The position numbers and the translations under genes were made by a program. Under the pieces are notes generated by a model. The model was given only the letters and a program-made list of their open reading frames with translations, was not told where the DNA came from and did not search any database. This document shows, one piece after another, positions 12,534 through 21,859 of a stretch of DNA of 64,000 nucleotides; the first letter of the stretch is position 1; every line of letters starts with the position of its first letter. The stretch comes from Flavobacterium endoglycinae (GTDB lineage Bacteria > Bacteroidota > Bacteroidia > Flavobacteriales > Flavobacteriaceae), in contig NZ_CP071448.1 of assembly GCF_017352115.1 (NCBI RefSeq), positions 1,945,001 through 2,009,000 on the forward strand, given 5' to 3'.

Positions 12534-14786
12534 TTAGTACGTTCCGTTCTGCATTTTATTCAAAACTTCTTTTATTTCATTTGCAGTTGTTTCTTCAACA
12601 TTTGAGTCTAAATATTTTACAGCAAGAGTCTGTGTTGCAATTGCTTTGTCTTTTTGCCCGTCTTTATAATACAGCTGTGCCAAAGTATCTAAATAATACG
12701 GATTGTTTTTGGTAACTACCAAACTATATTCTGACCATTTAATGGCATCTTTAATAAAGCTAGAATTTAGAGGTTTTTCAACCACTGTCCACGCAGCAGA
12801 ATTACAGATATTTGAATGGTATTCTTTGAATGAACTCCATCCGTTATAGGCGTACTCCGAAGTTGGATCCAAGTCTGTATACATAGCGTCTAATTTTTCA
12901 ATTGGACTTGGTGAAGCTAATTTAGATTCGAAATAGGTTTTAAATTCTCTTAAATAAGTGGTGTTTGAGCCGTCTTTATCTTGAACCTGGCTTAAATATT
13001 CGAAATAATTTCGGTATGCTTCAAAATTCCCTTTTCCTGATGCAATTATGTTTTTATAAATTGAATTGATTTTTTCCTTATTTACATCACCCGAAATTCC
13101 ATTTTGGCTGTTATAAACACTTTGTTGCAAAGCTGTAGAAATTTCTGAAATAGGATTACCCATAATAACATATGAATTATCACCTTTTGCTTGATTAAAC
13201 GCTGCACGGCCTTCTTCAATTTTATCCGAATGTTTTAAAAGATAATCTATGGCAAGAAAATCAGTATCATTAAGGGTTTTGTCTTGGTTGAAAAGCTGTT
13301 TTGTAAAACCTTGATTTTTGATTTCTCTTAAAATGGTTTCAGCCAGATACATATTGGGTTTTGTATCTTTTTGGTGCGCTTCAATTAGTTTTTTCCAAGC
13401 TTGAGCAACGTCTTTTTTATCTACACTTGCTTTTGTAACAATAAATTCAGTCGAATTAGCGTCTGGAGTATATTCAGAATCATAGTCATACGAACTTTCC
13501 AATAAAGCAGCTTTATTAAAGGCTCTGATTAAATCTTCATCGTTTGCTTTTTTGTTTTTAAAGGTTTTATCAATAGAAACAAAAGCATCTGCACGCTGTA
13601 ATCTTCTGTAAAGATCTCCATAATAACTAAACTGATATTGCTGTGTTGACAAATCAGATTTGGCGCTTCCCAATACATCACCGTTTGCATTTACTACAAT
13701 TACACTTGGATCATTGGTAATTTTATTGTTTTTAAGCCATTTTTTGTCATCGTCTCCAGCGAGATAAAAATTATAAACATCATACTGCGGATTGTATGCA
13801 TCATACATATTATATCCTGTTTGTGTTTCCTGATCTTTTACAAACTTATCAAAGCTTTCTTTGGCTGTTTTATTACTGTCTTTATAAACTACCAGATATT
13901 TATTGGTGCTTGATTCTTTGGTCGCTTTAAGTGCATTACTTAAGCTATTCTCTATTTTTAATTTAAAATCATAATTTGAAGCTGCCGGCGGAGCTACAGC
14001 ATAGTCTGCAATTGCCGTGCTGTCTGCAGGAACAATGTCTGTATCGTAGTTATAATTTCCTAACGCATAATCTTCTTTGCCTACATAAGTCCAGTTTGGA
14101 ACAGATTTGGTTTCAATAGGCGTAACGCCTACTTTTTTAACTGGCTGTGGATTTTTTTCATTAACAAAAACAAGTGGATTTTTTCCTGAAGGTTCAGAAA
14201 TTTGCAATTCATTTTTCGATTTATCGAAAAAACCTGCCAATTTTAAATCAGTCACAGCACCCAATTCATAGCTGATTGTGATCTCAGAAACCTCTTTTGG
14301 CACTGCATATTTTGCAACAGTCGCAGGATTATAGTAATCTTCGTAAACCAGATAGATAAAATCTGCTTTATCAATTTCAAATTCTAAATCTGTTTTTTCC
14401 CAGTCAGGATCTTGTTTAGTTCTGATGTCAGAAAGTTTTTGATATTTTACGTCTTCAGTACCATTTTGAGTTCCAATGTAAAAGGAATAATAAGAAGGAT
14501 CTAAAAACTTGATTTTTATATTTTTTGCTTTTTTATCATTCTTATAAGAAAGATTAAAATTGTTCTCTGACGATGGATTGTTTATAAAAACCAAAGAATC
14601 TCCTTTTATTTCGTAACTGCCAGTGTAAAAAACCAATTCATATTTACTGTCATCTAATAAATTCAGCTTTATTTTTTGACCTTTGTTTACAGAAAGATAA
14701 GTTCCTTTTTCAAGGTTTTTAATTTGAGAATAGGAAACCGTTGTCAACGAAGAAAACAATACTAAACTCCATATAAAATTGCGCAT
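12534..14786 (-). CDS. Exported protein with thioredoxin-like and TPR-like regions, copy B of a tandem pair
   Basis: This 750-residue paralogue of the gene at 10139 is alignable from the signal peptide (MRNFIWS...SYSQ) to the identical last residues KMQNGTY. The same segments occur: KYLVVYKDSNKTAKESF, NDPSVIVVNANGDVLG and the TPR-like YYLDTLAQLYYKDGQKDKAIAT. Identity looks like well over half and is spread evenly. The most variable part is the linker around residues 235-270, where copy B has ADSTAIADYAVAPPAAS and copy A a different Thr/Tyr/Ser-rich stretch. No catalytic Cys pair is visible. The pattern points to a fairly old tandem duplication with both copies kept. Confidence 0.75.
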   Translation of the reverse strand: MRNFIWSLVLFSSLTTVSYSQIKNLEKGTYLSVNKGQKIKLNLLDDSKYELVFYTGSYEIKGDSLVFINNPSSENNFNLSYKNDKKAKNIKIKFLDPSYYSFYIGTQNGTEDVKYQKLSDIRTKQDPDWEKTDLEFEIDKADFIYLVYEDYYNPATVAKYAVPKEVSEITISYELGAVTDLKLAGFFDKSKNELQISEPSGKNPLVFVNEKNPQPVKKVGVTPIETKSVPNWTYVGKEDYALGNYNYDTDIVPADSTAIADYAVAPPAASNYDFKLKIENSLSNALKATKESSTNKYLVVYKDSNKTAKESFDKFVKDQETQTGYNMYDAYNPQYDVYNFYLAGDDDKKWLKNNKITNDPSVIVVNANGDVLGSAKSDLSTQQYQFSYYGDLYRRLQRADAFVSIDKTFKNKKANDEDLIRAFNKAALLESSYDYDSEYTPDANSTEFIVTKASVDKKDVAQAWKKLIEAHQKDTKPNMYLAETILREIKNQGFTKQLFNQDKTLNDTDFLAIDYLLKHSDKIEEGRAAFNQAKGDNSYVIMGNPISEISTALQQSVYNSQNGISGDVNKEKINSIYKNIIASGKGNFEAYRNYFEYLSQVQDKDGSNTTYLREFKTYFESKLASPSPIEKLDAMYTDLDPTSEYAYNGWSSFKEYHSNICNSAAWTVVEKPLNSSFIKDAIKWSEYSLVVTKNNPYYLDTLAQLYYKDGQKDKAIATQTLAVKYLDSNVEETTANEIKEVLNKMQNGTY

Positions 14787-14876
14787 GATTTAAATTTTGT
14801 AGTTAATAACTTCACAAAGATATTCTATTCTTCTATAAAACAAATCACTCTGCATTATTAATATGTAGTTAAATTA

Positions 14877-17564
14877 CTATAAATTATATTTCATCGAAAA
14901 GATGATGTAACGAGGCTGTACCGTGTATTGAGAAACTCGAGTTGAAAACTGCGAAAAGCTGTCATCATTGAGATATCTTGTATTTAACAGATTGGTTGCC
15001 GAAACTTTATATTCCCATTTGCTGTTTTTCTTCTGATAGATTAAACTCGCACTTAAGAAATCGTATTCATTATTAACCGATTTATTTCCGTTGTAATAAT
15101 GGTAGAATTCGTACTCTGAAACAAAAGAGAAACTATCCAGAAAATAGTAATCTAATCTGGCAAAAGGCTTGTCGGTATAAAATGTCGAACCGCTGTATTT
15201 ATTCACCAAAAGATTGTAACCAAATTCAATATTGGGCAGGTTTTTATAATTAGTCGAAGCTCTTACCGTATAACTCTGTACAAAACTTTCGGTTGTTGCT
15301 AATTTATCATTTTGAATGTTGTTGAATTTTGACCAGTTTAAACTCGCACTTGCCGATGCTTTGTAATTTTTTAAGAAAGAACGTCCGTAGCTTCCCATTC
15401 CTGAAAAAGTTTCATCGGCTAAATTGGAATTGTATGGAGATGATGATTGATTAATTCCTGTAAAATCAGCTTGTGTTTTAATAGCATCTACTTTTTTAGT
15501 ATACGTTGCATTGGCAAAAATGTTCTCAAAATTGAACATATTGTATTTAAAATAACGCAGCGAATGTACTTGCGATGTTGCATTTTCCAGGAAGCGATTT
15601 CCACGAAACAAACTGCTGTAATCCGATAAAACATAACCTGCAGCTAACTGATTGATATCGGTAAAATCGTTTGACAATGAAAAATTATAAGTCAATGTTT
15701 CTGATTTTTTAATTTGGTATAAGGCAAAGAAATCAGGCAGTACTTTTACGAAATTCTGTGAATAATCCGATCCCAGCTGCGAATTGGTCATTTGATACGA
15801 ATGCACGCTTACACCTGGCGTAAAAGTGAATTTTCCAGTCAGGATTTTGTAATGAAACCCAAGAAAAACATCATTAAAACTATAATCAACATCATTATTG
15901 TTTTCTGGTGTATTTAAATCATTTCGGTCACCATTATCCAGCATCTGAAAAATATGCGAATTAAAGTTCTGATATGAATACGTATTTCCTAATGTAATGT
16001 TGAAATTGCTTTTTGGTGTCACCATATAATAGTAATCCAGTTTAGCATCTACTTTATTCGTTTTTACAAAACGATCCTGATTAAGATCATTTCGGTTTTG
16101 TCCTGAAATATATCCCGATAAATCAAAAGGCTGTGATTTTAAATTAGCATTGTAAAACGGGTTTTCATCCTGATACAAATGCTGCATTTCAAAAGCAAAA
16201 ATATTTTTATCGCTTTGTGTATAATACAAACTCAGATTTTGGTTTATTGAGGTTGGATCTTGTTTCTTTTCTGTCAAAATAGTTTCAACCGCCGAAATAT
16301 TATTTACAACCGATTCACGCAACAAATCTGTATCTTCATCCTGTTTTGATAATTTTGTTAAAACATCATAATCAAACTGAAGTTTTGTATTCGGTTTGTA
16401 GGTTGAACTCAGCTTAAACAATCCTAGATTGTTTTTTTGATGGGTAAGTTCGTCTCTTTTCTGCTGATCTCCTGACTCTAAAATTGTAGTCTGTGATTTG
16501 GTTTCTAAATCGGTTTTTGAGGAAGAAAGAATCCCGAAACCGCTTAGAGTCCATTCTTTGGTTGGGGAATACGAAAAGTTGGTCGCGCCAAATTTTGTTT
16601 CGATTTCTTTTGCACGATTGTTTCGTAAGATGGAAATTCCGAGATCATTTGAAGAAACATTAAAACTGCTTCCTCCTTTTTTCATCAGATTTTTAAATCC
16701 TCCGGTAAATTTGAAATAGTCCTGAGCTGTAAGAGGCAGTTCGCCAATATTATTAAAATTCGTAATTAAATTAATACTGTATTTGGGACTGTAATAAAAC
16801 AACTTCGGATTGATGATATACCGACTGTCCAATTCGGCAACGCCTATTCCAGCGGTTACATCTCCAAACCAAAAGTTCTTTTTACCTTCTTTTAGTTTAA
16901 TATTCATCGCCACATTTTCCTGATCGTTCTCGAGTCCTTTTAAAGCGCTTACTTCATTAAAATTTCGTAAAACCTGAACTTTATCAATAGCATCTGCGGG
17001 AATATTTTTAACGCCTAATTTGGTATCTCCATCAAAAAAATCTTTTCCTTCTACCATCAATTTGCTGACTTTTTTTCCTTCTACTTCAATCTCACCATCG
17101 GCATTCACCTCAACTCCCGGCAACTTTTTCAAAACGTCTTCCAGCTTTTTTTCAGTTCCTGATTTGAAAGAATCAGCATTATAAACGATTGTGTCTCCTT
17201 TTATGGAAACAGGCATTTCGCGGACAATTTCCACACCTGCAAGTTCGATTCCGGCACCATCCATTACGATATTCTGCGTCATGTTTTCGGCTTTGGTGAC
17301 CACCGCAATTTCTTTAGATTTCATTCCCAAATAACTTACCTTAACCGTATACGAGGTGTTGGGTTTTAAAGTAAGCTGAAATTTTCCTTTATCATTCGTA
17401 ATCCCATACGAATCCATTGCTTTTGTAGTGTTGTTTACAGCCATGATATTGGCCATTTCCAACGGATTCTTTTGTTCGTCCTGAATGAAACCATCAAAAC
17501 GAACACTTTGAGAAAATGAAAAAGAGGTAATTAAAAAGGCGAAGAAAAAATATATTTTGTTCAT
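14877..17564 (-). CDS. Outer-membrane beta-barrel protein with carboxypeptidase-like and plug-like domains
   Basis: This 895-residue protein has a signal peptide ending near FSFSQ. A carboxypeptidase D regulatory-like domain follows at about residues 22-105 (PLEMANIMAV ... VKVSYLGMKSKEI). Next is a TonB-receptor plug-like domain at about 110-225 (DTIVYNADSFK, EDVLKKLPGVEV, DGDTKLGVKNIPADAIDKVQVL), and a barrel runs to the end (IIFSMKYNL). This belongs to the receptor-like outer-membrane barrel group common in Bacteroidota. It lies 38 bases after a GLPGLI-family gene and is almost certainly co-transcribed with it, a pairing often seen in flavobacteria. The substrate is unknown. Confidence 0.8.
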   Translation of the reverse strand: MNKIYFFFAFLITSFSFSQSVRFDGFIQDEQKNPLEMANIMAVNNTTKAMDSYGITNDKGKFQLTLKPNTSYTVKVSYLGMKSKEIAVVTKAENMTQNIVMDGAGIELAGVEIVREMPVSIKGDTIVYNADSFKSGTEKKLEDVLKKLPGVEVNADGEIEVEGKKVSKLMVEGKDFFDGDTKLGVKNIPADAIDKVQVLRNFNEVSALKGLENDQENVAMNIKLKEGKKNFWFGDVTAGIGVAELDSRYIINPKLFYYSPKYSINLITNFNNIGELPLTAQDYFKFTGGFKNLMKKGGSSFNVSSNDLGISILRNNRAKEIETKFGATNFSYSPTKEWTLSGFGILSSSKTDLETKSQTTILESGDQQKRDELTHQKNNLGLFKLSSTYKPNTKLQFDYDVLTKLSKQDEDTDLLRESVVNNISAVETILTEKKQDPTSINQNLSLYYTQSDKNIFAFEMQHLYQDENPFYNANLKSQPFDLSGYISGQNRNDLNQDRFVKTNKVDAKLDYYYMVTPKSNFNITLGNTYSYQNFNSHIFQMLDNGDRNDLNTPENNNDVDYSFNDVFLGFHYKILTGKFTFTPGVSVHSYQMTNSQLGSDYSQNFVKVLPDFFALYQIKKSETLTYNFSLSNDFTDINQLAAGYVLSDYSSLFRGNRFLENATSQVHSLRYFKYNMFNFENIFANATYTKKVDAIKTQADFTGINQSSSPYNSNLADETFSGMGSYGRSFLKNYKASASASLNWSKFNNIQNDKLATTESFVQSYTVRASTNYKNLPNIEFGYNLLVNKYSGSTFYTDKPFARLDYYFLDSFSFVSEYEFYHYYNGNKSVNNEYDFLSASLIYQKKNSKWEYKVSATNLLNTRYLNDDSFSQFSTRVSQYTVQPRYIIFSMKYNL

Positions 17565-17602
17565 TAAAAAAGCTTAGAAATAGATAATAATTAGAAGACT
17601 AT

Positions 17603-18493
17603 TTATCTTCCCATTGGCGGCGGTCCACCCGCACGTCCGCGGTTCATTTCTCTAAATTCTTCCATTTTTTTAATTACGGTTTCATCATAATCTTTCTGAG
17701 AAATTACTTTTCCTTTTTTAGACGGTTTTATTTCTACTTTATCTTTGGCATTCAAAACAATTTTAGAACATAAAATAGTAGTTCTTCCGTCATTCACTTC
17801 TAAAATTAATCCAGGAAGTCCCCAATAATTTTCAGGTCCTTGGTTTACGGGAACTTCTGGCGTATACCAAGCTGTAATTACGATTTCTTTTGGTATTTCG
17901 AAATTATCCTCAAAATTCGTTTTGGTTTCTCCTGAAGTTTTCTTGGCTTCATCCGTCTTTTTAGTTTCGTTGTTTTTAGGTCTGAAATTTCTAAAATCAG
18001 TTTTACTGGCTTGTTTTACAGCTGTTGCTTTGTAACAATTATAGCCTCCAATCTGTTTGGTTTCCTGTTCCAGTTTCCAATCTAGTTTTGGCAGGGAATC
18101 AACTACCAAAAATTCTTTCCCCATAAATTCTTTATCAACGGTATAGGTTTTGTTTTTTACATCTTTATAAAATGTACCTCCACCACCCATCATAGAGCTC
18201 ATCATCATACGCATACCGCCGTTTCCTTGTCCCGGAGTTTCAAGTTTTTCTTCTTCTTTGTATATTGAAGCTGATTTGTCAAAATTCAAAATGAACGTTT
18301 TCTCAAGCATCTGCTTCATTCGTTCTTCGATGTTTTTCTGCATTTCAGGTGTAATATCGCGGTTTCCGGCTCTCATGCCTTCAAATTTAGGCGGCTGAGT
18401 TTTGGTCTCGTAAACGGCCATTCCTTGAAAATCTTTTTGTGCTTGTATTTGACTGAAAGCCAATACTAAAAGTAAATATGATAGTTTTTTCAT
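17603..18493 (-). CDS. GLPGLI family exported protein
   Basis: This 296-residue protein has a signal peptide (cleavage near IQAQ, residue 19) and the family signature WGLPGLILEV at 224-233. A Met-rich run (MRMMMSSMM, about 94-102) followed by GGGG, and a Gly/Pro/Arg tail (RGRAGGPPPMGR) are unusual decorations. The biochemical role of the family is not known to me. Many members sit beside a TonB-receptor-like barrel, as here. It is the first gene of the pair and has an upstream gap of 233 bases shared with the divergent gene at 18727. Confidence 0.85.
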   Translation of the reverse strand: MKKLSYLLLVLAFSQIQAQKDFQGMAVYETKTQPPKFEGMRAGNRDITPEMQKNIEERMKQMLEKTFILNFDKSASIYKEEEKLETPGQGNGGMRMMMSSMMGGGGTFYKDVKNKTYTVDKEFMGKEFLVVDSLPKLDWKLEQETKQIGGYNCYKATAVKQASKTDFRNFRPKNNETKKTDEAKKTSGETKTNFEDNFEIPKEIVITAWYTPEVPVNQGPENYWGLPGLILEVNDGRTTILCSKIVLNAKDKVEIKPSKKGKVISQKDYDETVIKKMEEFREMNRGRAGGPPPMGR

Positions 18494-18726
18494 CTTTTGT
18501 GGGTTTAAAAAGTTGTAAGTCCATTAAAACTTACAATCAAATTTATTACTAATTTTAAAATACTGAAAGTTAAATATATCAATTCCAAAATGGCATCGAC
18601 AAAATCACATTTTTGTAAGACTATTGTAATTTATAAAGGTTTAAATGCTAAAATTGAGTAAATCCGTCATTTTAAAACCTACTTATGTCTAGTTTTTGTA
18701 CTTTGGCTCTTTGAAATTGCATCATT

Positions 18727-19542
18727 ATGAGTAAAACAATGCGTCTAGTTATTTTATTGTTGTTTAGTGCGTGTTCGTTCTCTTCGATTTTGGGCCAGAA
18801 CCAAAAAATTACTCCTATTCTTGTTTCAAAATTTACGGCTGATGTTGATAAATTCATTGGTTATGATTCATTTGGTTATTCCTATCAAATCAAAAACAAT
18901 GTTTTTAGTAAAATAAAAGGTAATGAAGTTTTTGAATATAAGAATGTTTCTCTGGGAAATATTACAAACGTTGACATTCAGAATCCGCTTAAAATTGTGC
19001 TTTTTTATGAAGATTTCAACAGTTGTGTTTTATTAGACAACCAGCTGAATAAAATGACGGAAATTAATTTCTCTCAAAATCCTGTTCCAATTGTCGCAAG
19101 TGCGGTAGGAATGTCTACTCAAAACCAGCTTTGGGTTTACAATACTTTAAACCAGCAGATCGGACTTTTTGATTATTTAAAAAATGAATACAAAACCGTT
19201 TCAATTCCGCTTACAGAAGTAATTAAATATTACCAAACCGACTTTAATACGTTCTATTGGATTGATAAAAAAAATAACTGGTTTTCATGTAATATCTTTG
19301 GCAAAATTTCGAGTTTGGGAACTGTTTCTGATTTCGAAAAAATGGAAATAATTGATACTCAAAAATACGTTTTCAGCAAGGACAATTCCTTGTTTTTCAG
19401 TGATATCAGTAAAGAAGATTCTAACCGTGTTTTTGAAATTGAAATTTTAGAAAAATCGTTCGACAAATTCTATTACAAAGACCAAATTTTATCTATTTTT
19501 ACAGCCAAACAAATTGTAAATTATAAAATCGTAATACCGTAA
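18727..19542 (+). CDS. Exported protein of unknown function upstream of the deoxynucleoside kinase gene
   Basis: This 271-residue protein has a signal peptide (MRLVILLLFSACSFSSILGQ). The Cys in FSACSF does not make a good lipobox. The mature part is a series of short strands with aromatic and Asp/Asn turns, suggestive of a small beta-propeller, but no repeat is clear enough to name. Its TAA overlaps the next ATG by one base (TAATG), so translation is probably coupled to the kinase. A later ATG in frame at 18739 (MRLV) is an alternative start and would suit a signal peptide equally well. No functional link with the cytosolic kinase is evident. Confidence 0.75.
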   Translation: MSKTMRLVILLLFSACSFSSILGQNQKITPILVSKFTADVDKFIGYDSFGYSYQIKNNVFSKIKGNEVFEYKNVSLGNITNVDIQNPLKIVLFYEDFNSCVLLDNQLNKMTEINFSQNPVPIVASAVGMSTQNQLWVYNTLNQQIGLFDYLKNEYKTVSIPLTEVIKYYQTDFNTFYWIDKKNNWFSCNIFGKISSLGTVSDFEKMEIIDTQKYVFSKDNSLFFSDISKEDSNRVFEIEILEKSFDKFYYKDQILSIFTAKQIVNYKIVIP

Positions 19543-20156
19543 TGCACATAGCAATAGCAGGAAATATAGGCGCAGGAAAAACAACTTTAACCAAATTATT
19601 AGCCAAACATTTTAAGTGGGAACCGCACTATGAAGATGTAGTTGATAATCCGTATTTAGACGATTTTTACCACCAGATGGAACGCTGGTCTTTTAATTTA
19701 CAAATTTACTTCTTGAACAGTCGTTTTCGCCAAGTGCAGCAAATTCGCGAAAGTGGAAAGAAAATCATTCAGGACAGAACGATTTATGAAGATGCGCATA
19801 TTTTCGCTCCCAATTTATATGCCATGGGATTAATGACAAGCCGTGATTTTGAAAACTATACTTCTTTGTTTGAATTGATGGAATCGCTGGTAAAAGCTCC
19901 AGATTTATTGATTTATTTAAGAAGTTCCATTCCAAATTTAGTGGGACAGATTCACAAACGCGGACGTGAATATGAAAACTCTATTTCTATCGATTATTTA
20001 AGCCGTTTGAACGAAAGATATGAAGCATGGATTCAAACGTATACTAAAGGAAGGTTATTAATTATTGATGTTGACAATATTAATTTTGTCGATAATCCGG
20101 AAGATTTAGGAAACATCATTAATCGAATTGATGCTGAATTAAACGGGTTGTTTTAA
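19542..20156 (+). CDS. Deoxynucleoside kinase (deoxyadenosine/deoxyguanosine kinase family)
   Basis: This 204-residue enzyme phosphorylates deoxynucleosides for salvage. The P-loop GNIGAGKT is at residues 7-14. The family W-S-F-N-L-Q segment, the DRTIYEDAHIFA motif near residue 81 and the arginine-rich lid (HKRGREYE) are present. This architecture matches the dNK/dGK/dAK family rather than thymidine kinase. The exact base preference cannot be read from the sequence. It is translationally coupled to the exported protein before it and is followed by a strong terminator. Confidence 0.9.
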   Translation: MHIAIAGNIGAGKTTLTKLLAKHFKWEPHYEDVVDNPYLDDFYHQMERWSFNLQIYFLNSRFRQVQQIRESGKKIIQDRTIYEDAHIFAPNLYAMGLMTSRDFENYTSLFELMESLVKAPDLLIYLRSSIPNLVGQIHKRGREYENSISIDYLSRLNERYEAWIQTYTKGRLLIIDVDNINFVDNPEDLGNIINRIDAELNGLF

Positions 20157-20176
20157 TCTAAAATAGTTTAATTTAT

Positions 20177-20216
20177 AAAAAGAGAGGTTGCCTAAAATTA
20201 GACAGCCTCTCTTTTT
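20177..20216. terminator. Bidirectional terminator
   Basis: AAAAAGAGAGG-TTGCCTAA and TTAGACAGCCTCTCTTTTT form a long stem with several G-U pairs and a very short loop, flanked by A and T runs. It serves the kinase gene and the convergent gene at 20224. Confidence 0.85.
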
Positions 20217-20223
20217 ATGATAT

Positions 20224-21573
20224 TTAATTGATTTTTTGAAATGTAATATAGTCTTCACCCCAGTTACTACCTCCATACTTTAACACTGTACCTGCTCCAT
20301 TAACACACCATGCATTTCCTGCCCAGTAATAATAGGTTTTATTAGCGCCAGTAGTATTGCTAATAATTACAGTTCCCATCGTCATTGCATAATAACTACT
20401 TGGTGGCAATAAACCACTTAAAAGGGAATTTGTAGAAATAATATCTGTACTACTAACATACGAAGTAGAGGTATCACTGAAGCCAGAACGTATCCACCAA
20501 CTTTCATTTGAACCTGTTGCAGCTAATGTTCCAGACGACTTAGTAGCTAACATATTTATACTTACCAGCCATTTACCTGGTGGTAAAGTAATCGTTGTAC
20601 CTGTATAAATATATGCTCCATAAGGAACAAGATCAGCACCAGCGCCTAATTTTGCAAAACCTAATGTAACCGCTGAAGCATCAATTTGCGATATTTTACG
20701 CAAATTACCATTACTGTCTACCGTTACAACATTATCTGTTACAGTACCTGTATCCATTGTACGAACTCTTGCATAACCATTTACATCCATAGCTGCTGTT
20801 GGCGCATTGGTATTTATTCCTATTTTTCCTGTTCCTATTGTATTGTTAACCGCAGTACCAAACAAGGTATTGCCAATGTTCATTTCATTGCTTGCTGTTG
20901 GCGAACTTACATTAGCTGTAGTTCCAGAACCTATTATAATATTGTTTCCACCTGTTGTAATGTTACTGCCAGAGTTATATCCAAAAGCTACATTTCCACT
21001 GCCTGAAGTGTTACCTGATAAAGCTAAATACCCCATAGCTGTATTAAACGATCCGTCGTTATTAGCAGCCAATGTCGAAGTTCCGAAAGCTGTATTTGCT
21101 GTACCTGTCGAAACAGGATTGAGAGCATTGTAACCAAAAGAAGTTGTTGCAGTAGATACCTTACCTGCATTTGTATTGTTAATTTTAAATTGAAGAGGCT
21201 GATTATCTGTAGTCCCTAAAAAGTTAACCGAGGAATTTGTGCCTGCATTTCCTAACAAATTCCAATCTGTTGCCGTTAATGAAGAAGCACTAACTTTTCT
21301 TAAAATATTATTTGAATCTACTACTAAAATATTATCTGTAGCAGAACCAGCGATTAATCCCTCTATTGCTAAAGTAAAATCACTAGTAGTAGTTAAAACA
21401 GAAGGTTTTGTTAAAGCACCACCTAACTGCACATAGCCATTATTAGCTTCCAATCCGTTATTAACATACGGGTTAATCTGTATTTTTTCTCCATAAGGAC
21501 TTACTACCGTTTTTGTCTGCGCGATCATAAATCCACCCTGCATTAATAACAGCATACACATTATTTTTTTCAT
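20224..21573 (-). CDS. Exported surface protein with adhesin-head-like repeats
   Basis: This 449-residue protein has a signal peptide (ending MIAQ). Residues about 145-230 contain tandem short repeats such as NTAFGTSTLAANNDGS, NTAMGYLALSGNTSGS and NVAFGYNSGSN. They have the N-x-A-x-G-x pattern of left-handed beta-roll heads in trimeric adhesins and tail-fibre-like proteins. The duplicated unit DNxxxVDSNxxLRKxS (near residues 78 and 280) frames them, followed by GKIGINTNAPTAAMDVNG, often found in phage-tail-like or cell-surface proteins of Bacteroidota. The C-terminus is a Thr/Ser/Gly-rich beta domain. No peptidase S74 motif or T9SS C-terminal signal was recognised. Adhesion is inferred. Confidence 0.7.
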   Translation of the reverse strand: MKKIMCMLLLMQGGFMIAQTKTVVSPYGEKIQINPYVNNGLEANNGYVQLGGALTKPSVLTTTSDFTLAIEGLIAGSATDNILVVDSNNILRKVSASSLTATDWNLLGNAGTNSSVNFLGTTDNQPLQFKINNTNAGKVSTATTSFGYNALNPVSTGTANTAFGTSTLAANNDGSFNTAMGYLALSGNTSGSGNVAFGYNSGSNITTGGNNIIIGSGTTANVSSPTASNEMNIGNTLFGTAVNNTIGTGKIGINTNAPTAAMDVNGYARVRTMDTGTVTDNVVTVDSNGNLRKISQIDASAVTLGFAKLGAGADLVPYGAYIYTGTTITLPPGKWLVSINMLATKSSGTLAATGSNESWWIRSGFSDTSTSYVSSTDIISTNSLLSGLLPPSSYYAMTMGTVIISNTTGANKTYYYWAGNAWCVNGAGTVLKYGGSNWGEDYITFQKIN

Positions 21574-21785
21574 TTCTTAATTTTAAAAAATTTCTATACT
21601 ATTTTGGCTTTTACTATTTCTTTATACTGTAAAAATATTTTAAATAATAAGGCTCCAATAGCCACAAGAAGTTTTTAAAATAACACTTTAGGACATTTAA
21701 CGTAAATGCAAAAAAAATAATTAAGCTATCTTTTACTACTTTAAATACTTCCTATTTTGAGCATATGAACTAAAAAAAATCATAA

Positions 21786-21817
21786 AAAAAGCCTCTAAAA
21801 CAATTTAGAGGCTTTTT
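21786..21817 (-). terminator. hppA terminator
   Basis: AAAGCCTCTAAA and TTTAGAGGC form a stem with A and T runs on both sides. It lies downstream of hppA on the minus strand. The gap 21574-21785 otherwise shows only A/T-rich sequence that should contain the promoter of the gene at 20224. Confidence 0.8.
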
Positions 21818-21826
21818 GTTTTAAGA

Positions 21827-21858
21827 AACTTTGTCAAAGTTTAAACTTTGACAAAGTT
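21827..21858. repeat. 32-base perfect palindrome beside the hppA stop codon
   Basis: The two halves AACTTTGTCAAAGTTT and AAACTTTGACAAAGTT are exact reverse complements with no loop, and each half is itself nearly palindromic (ACTTTG...CAAAGT). It starts one base after the hppA stop codon and lies before the terminator. It may be a transcript-end stabiliser or a dispersed REP-like repeat. Confidence 0.85.
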
Positions 21859-21859
21859 A

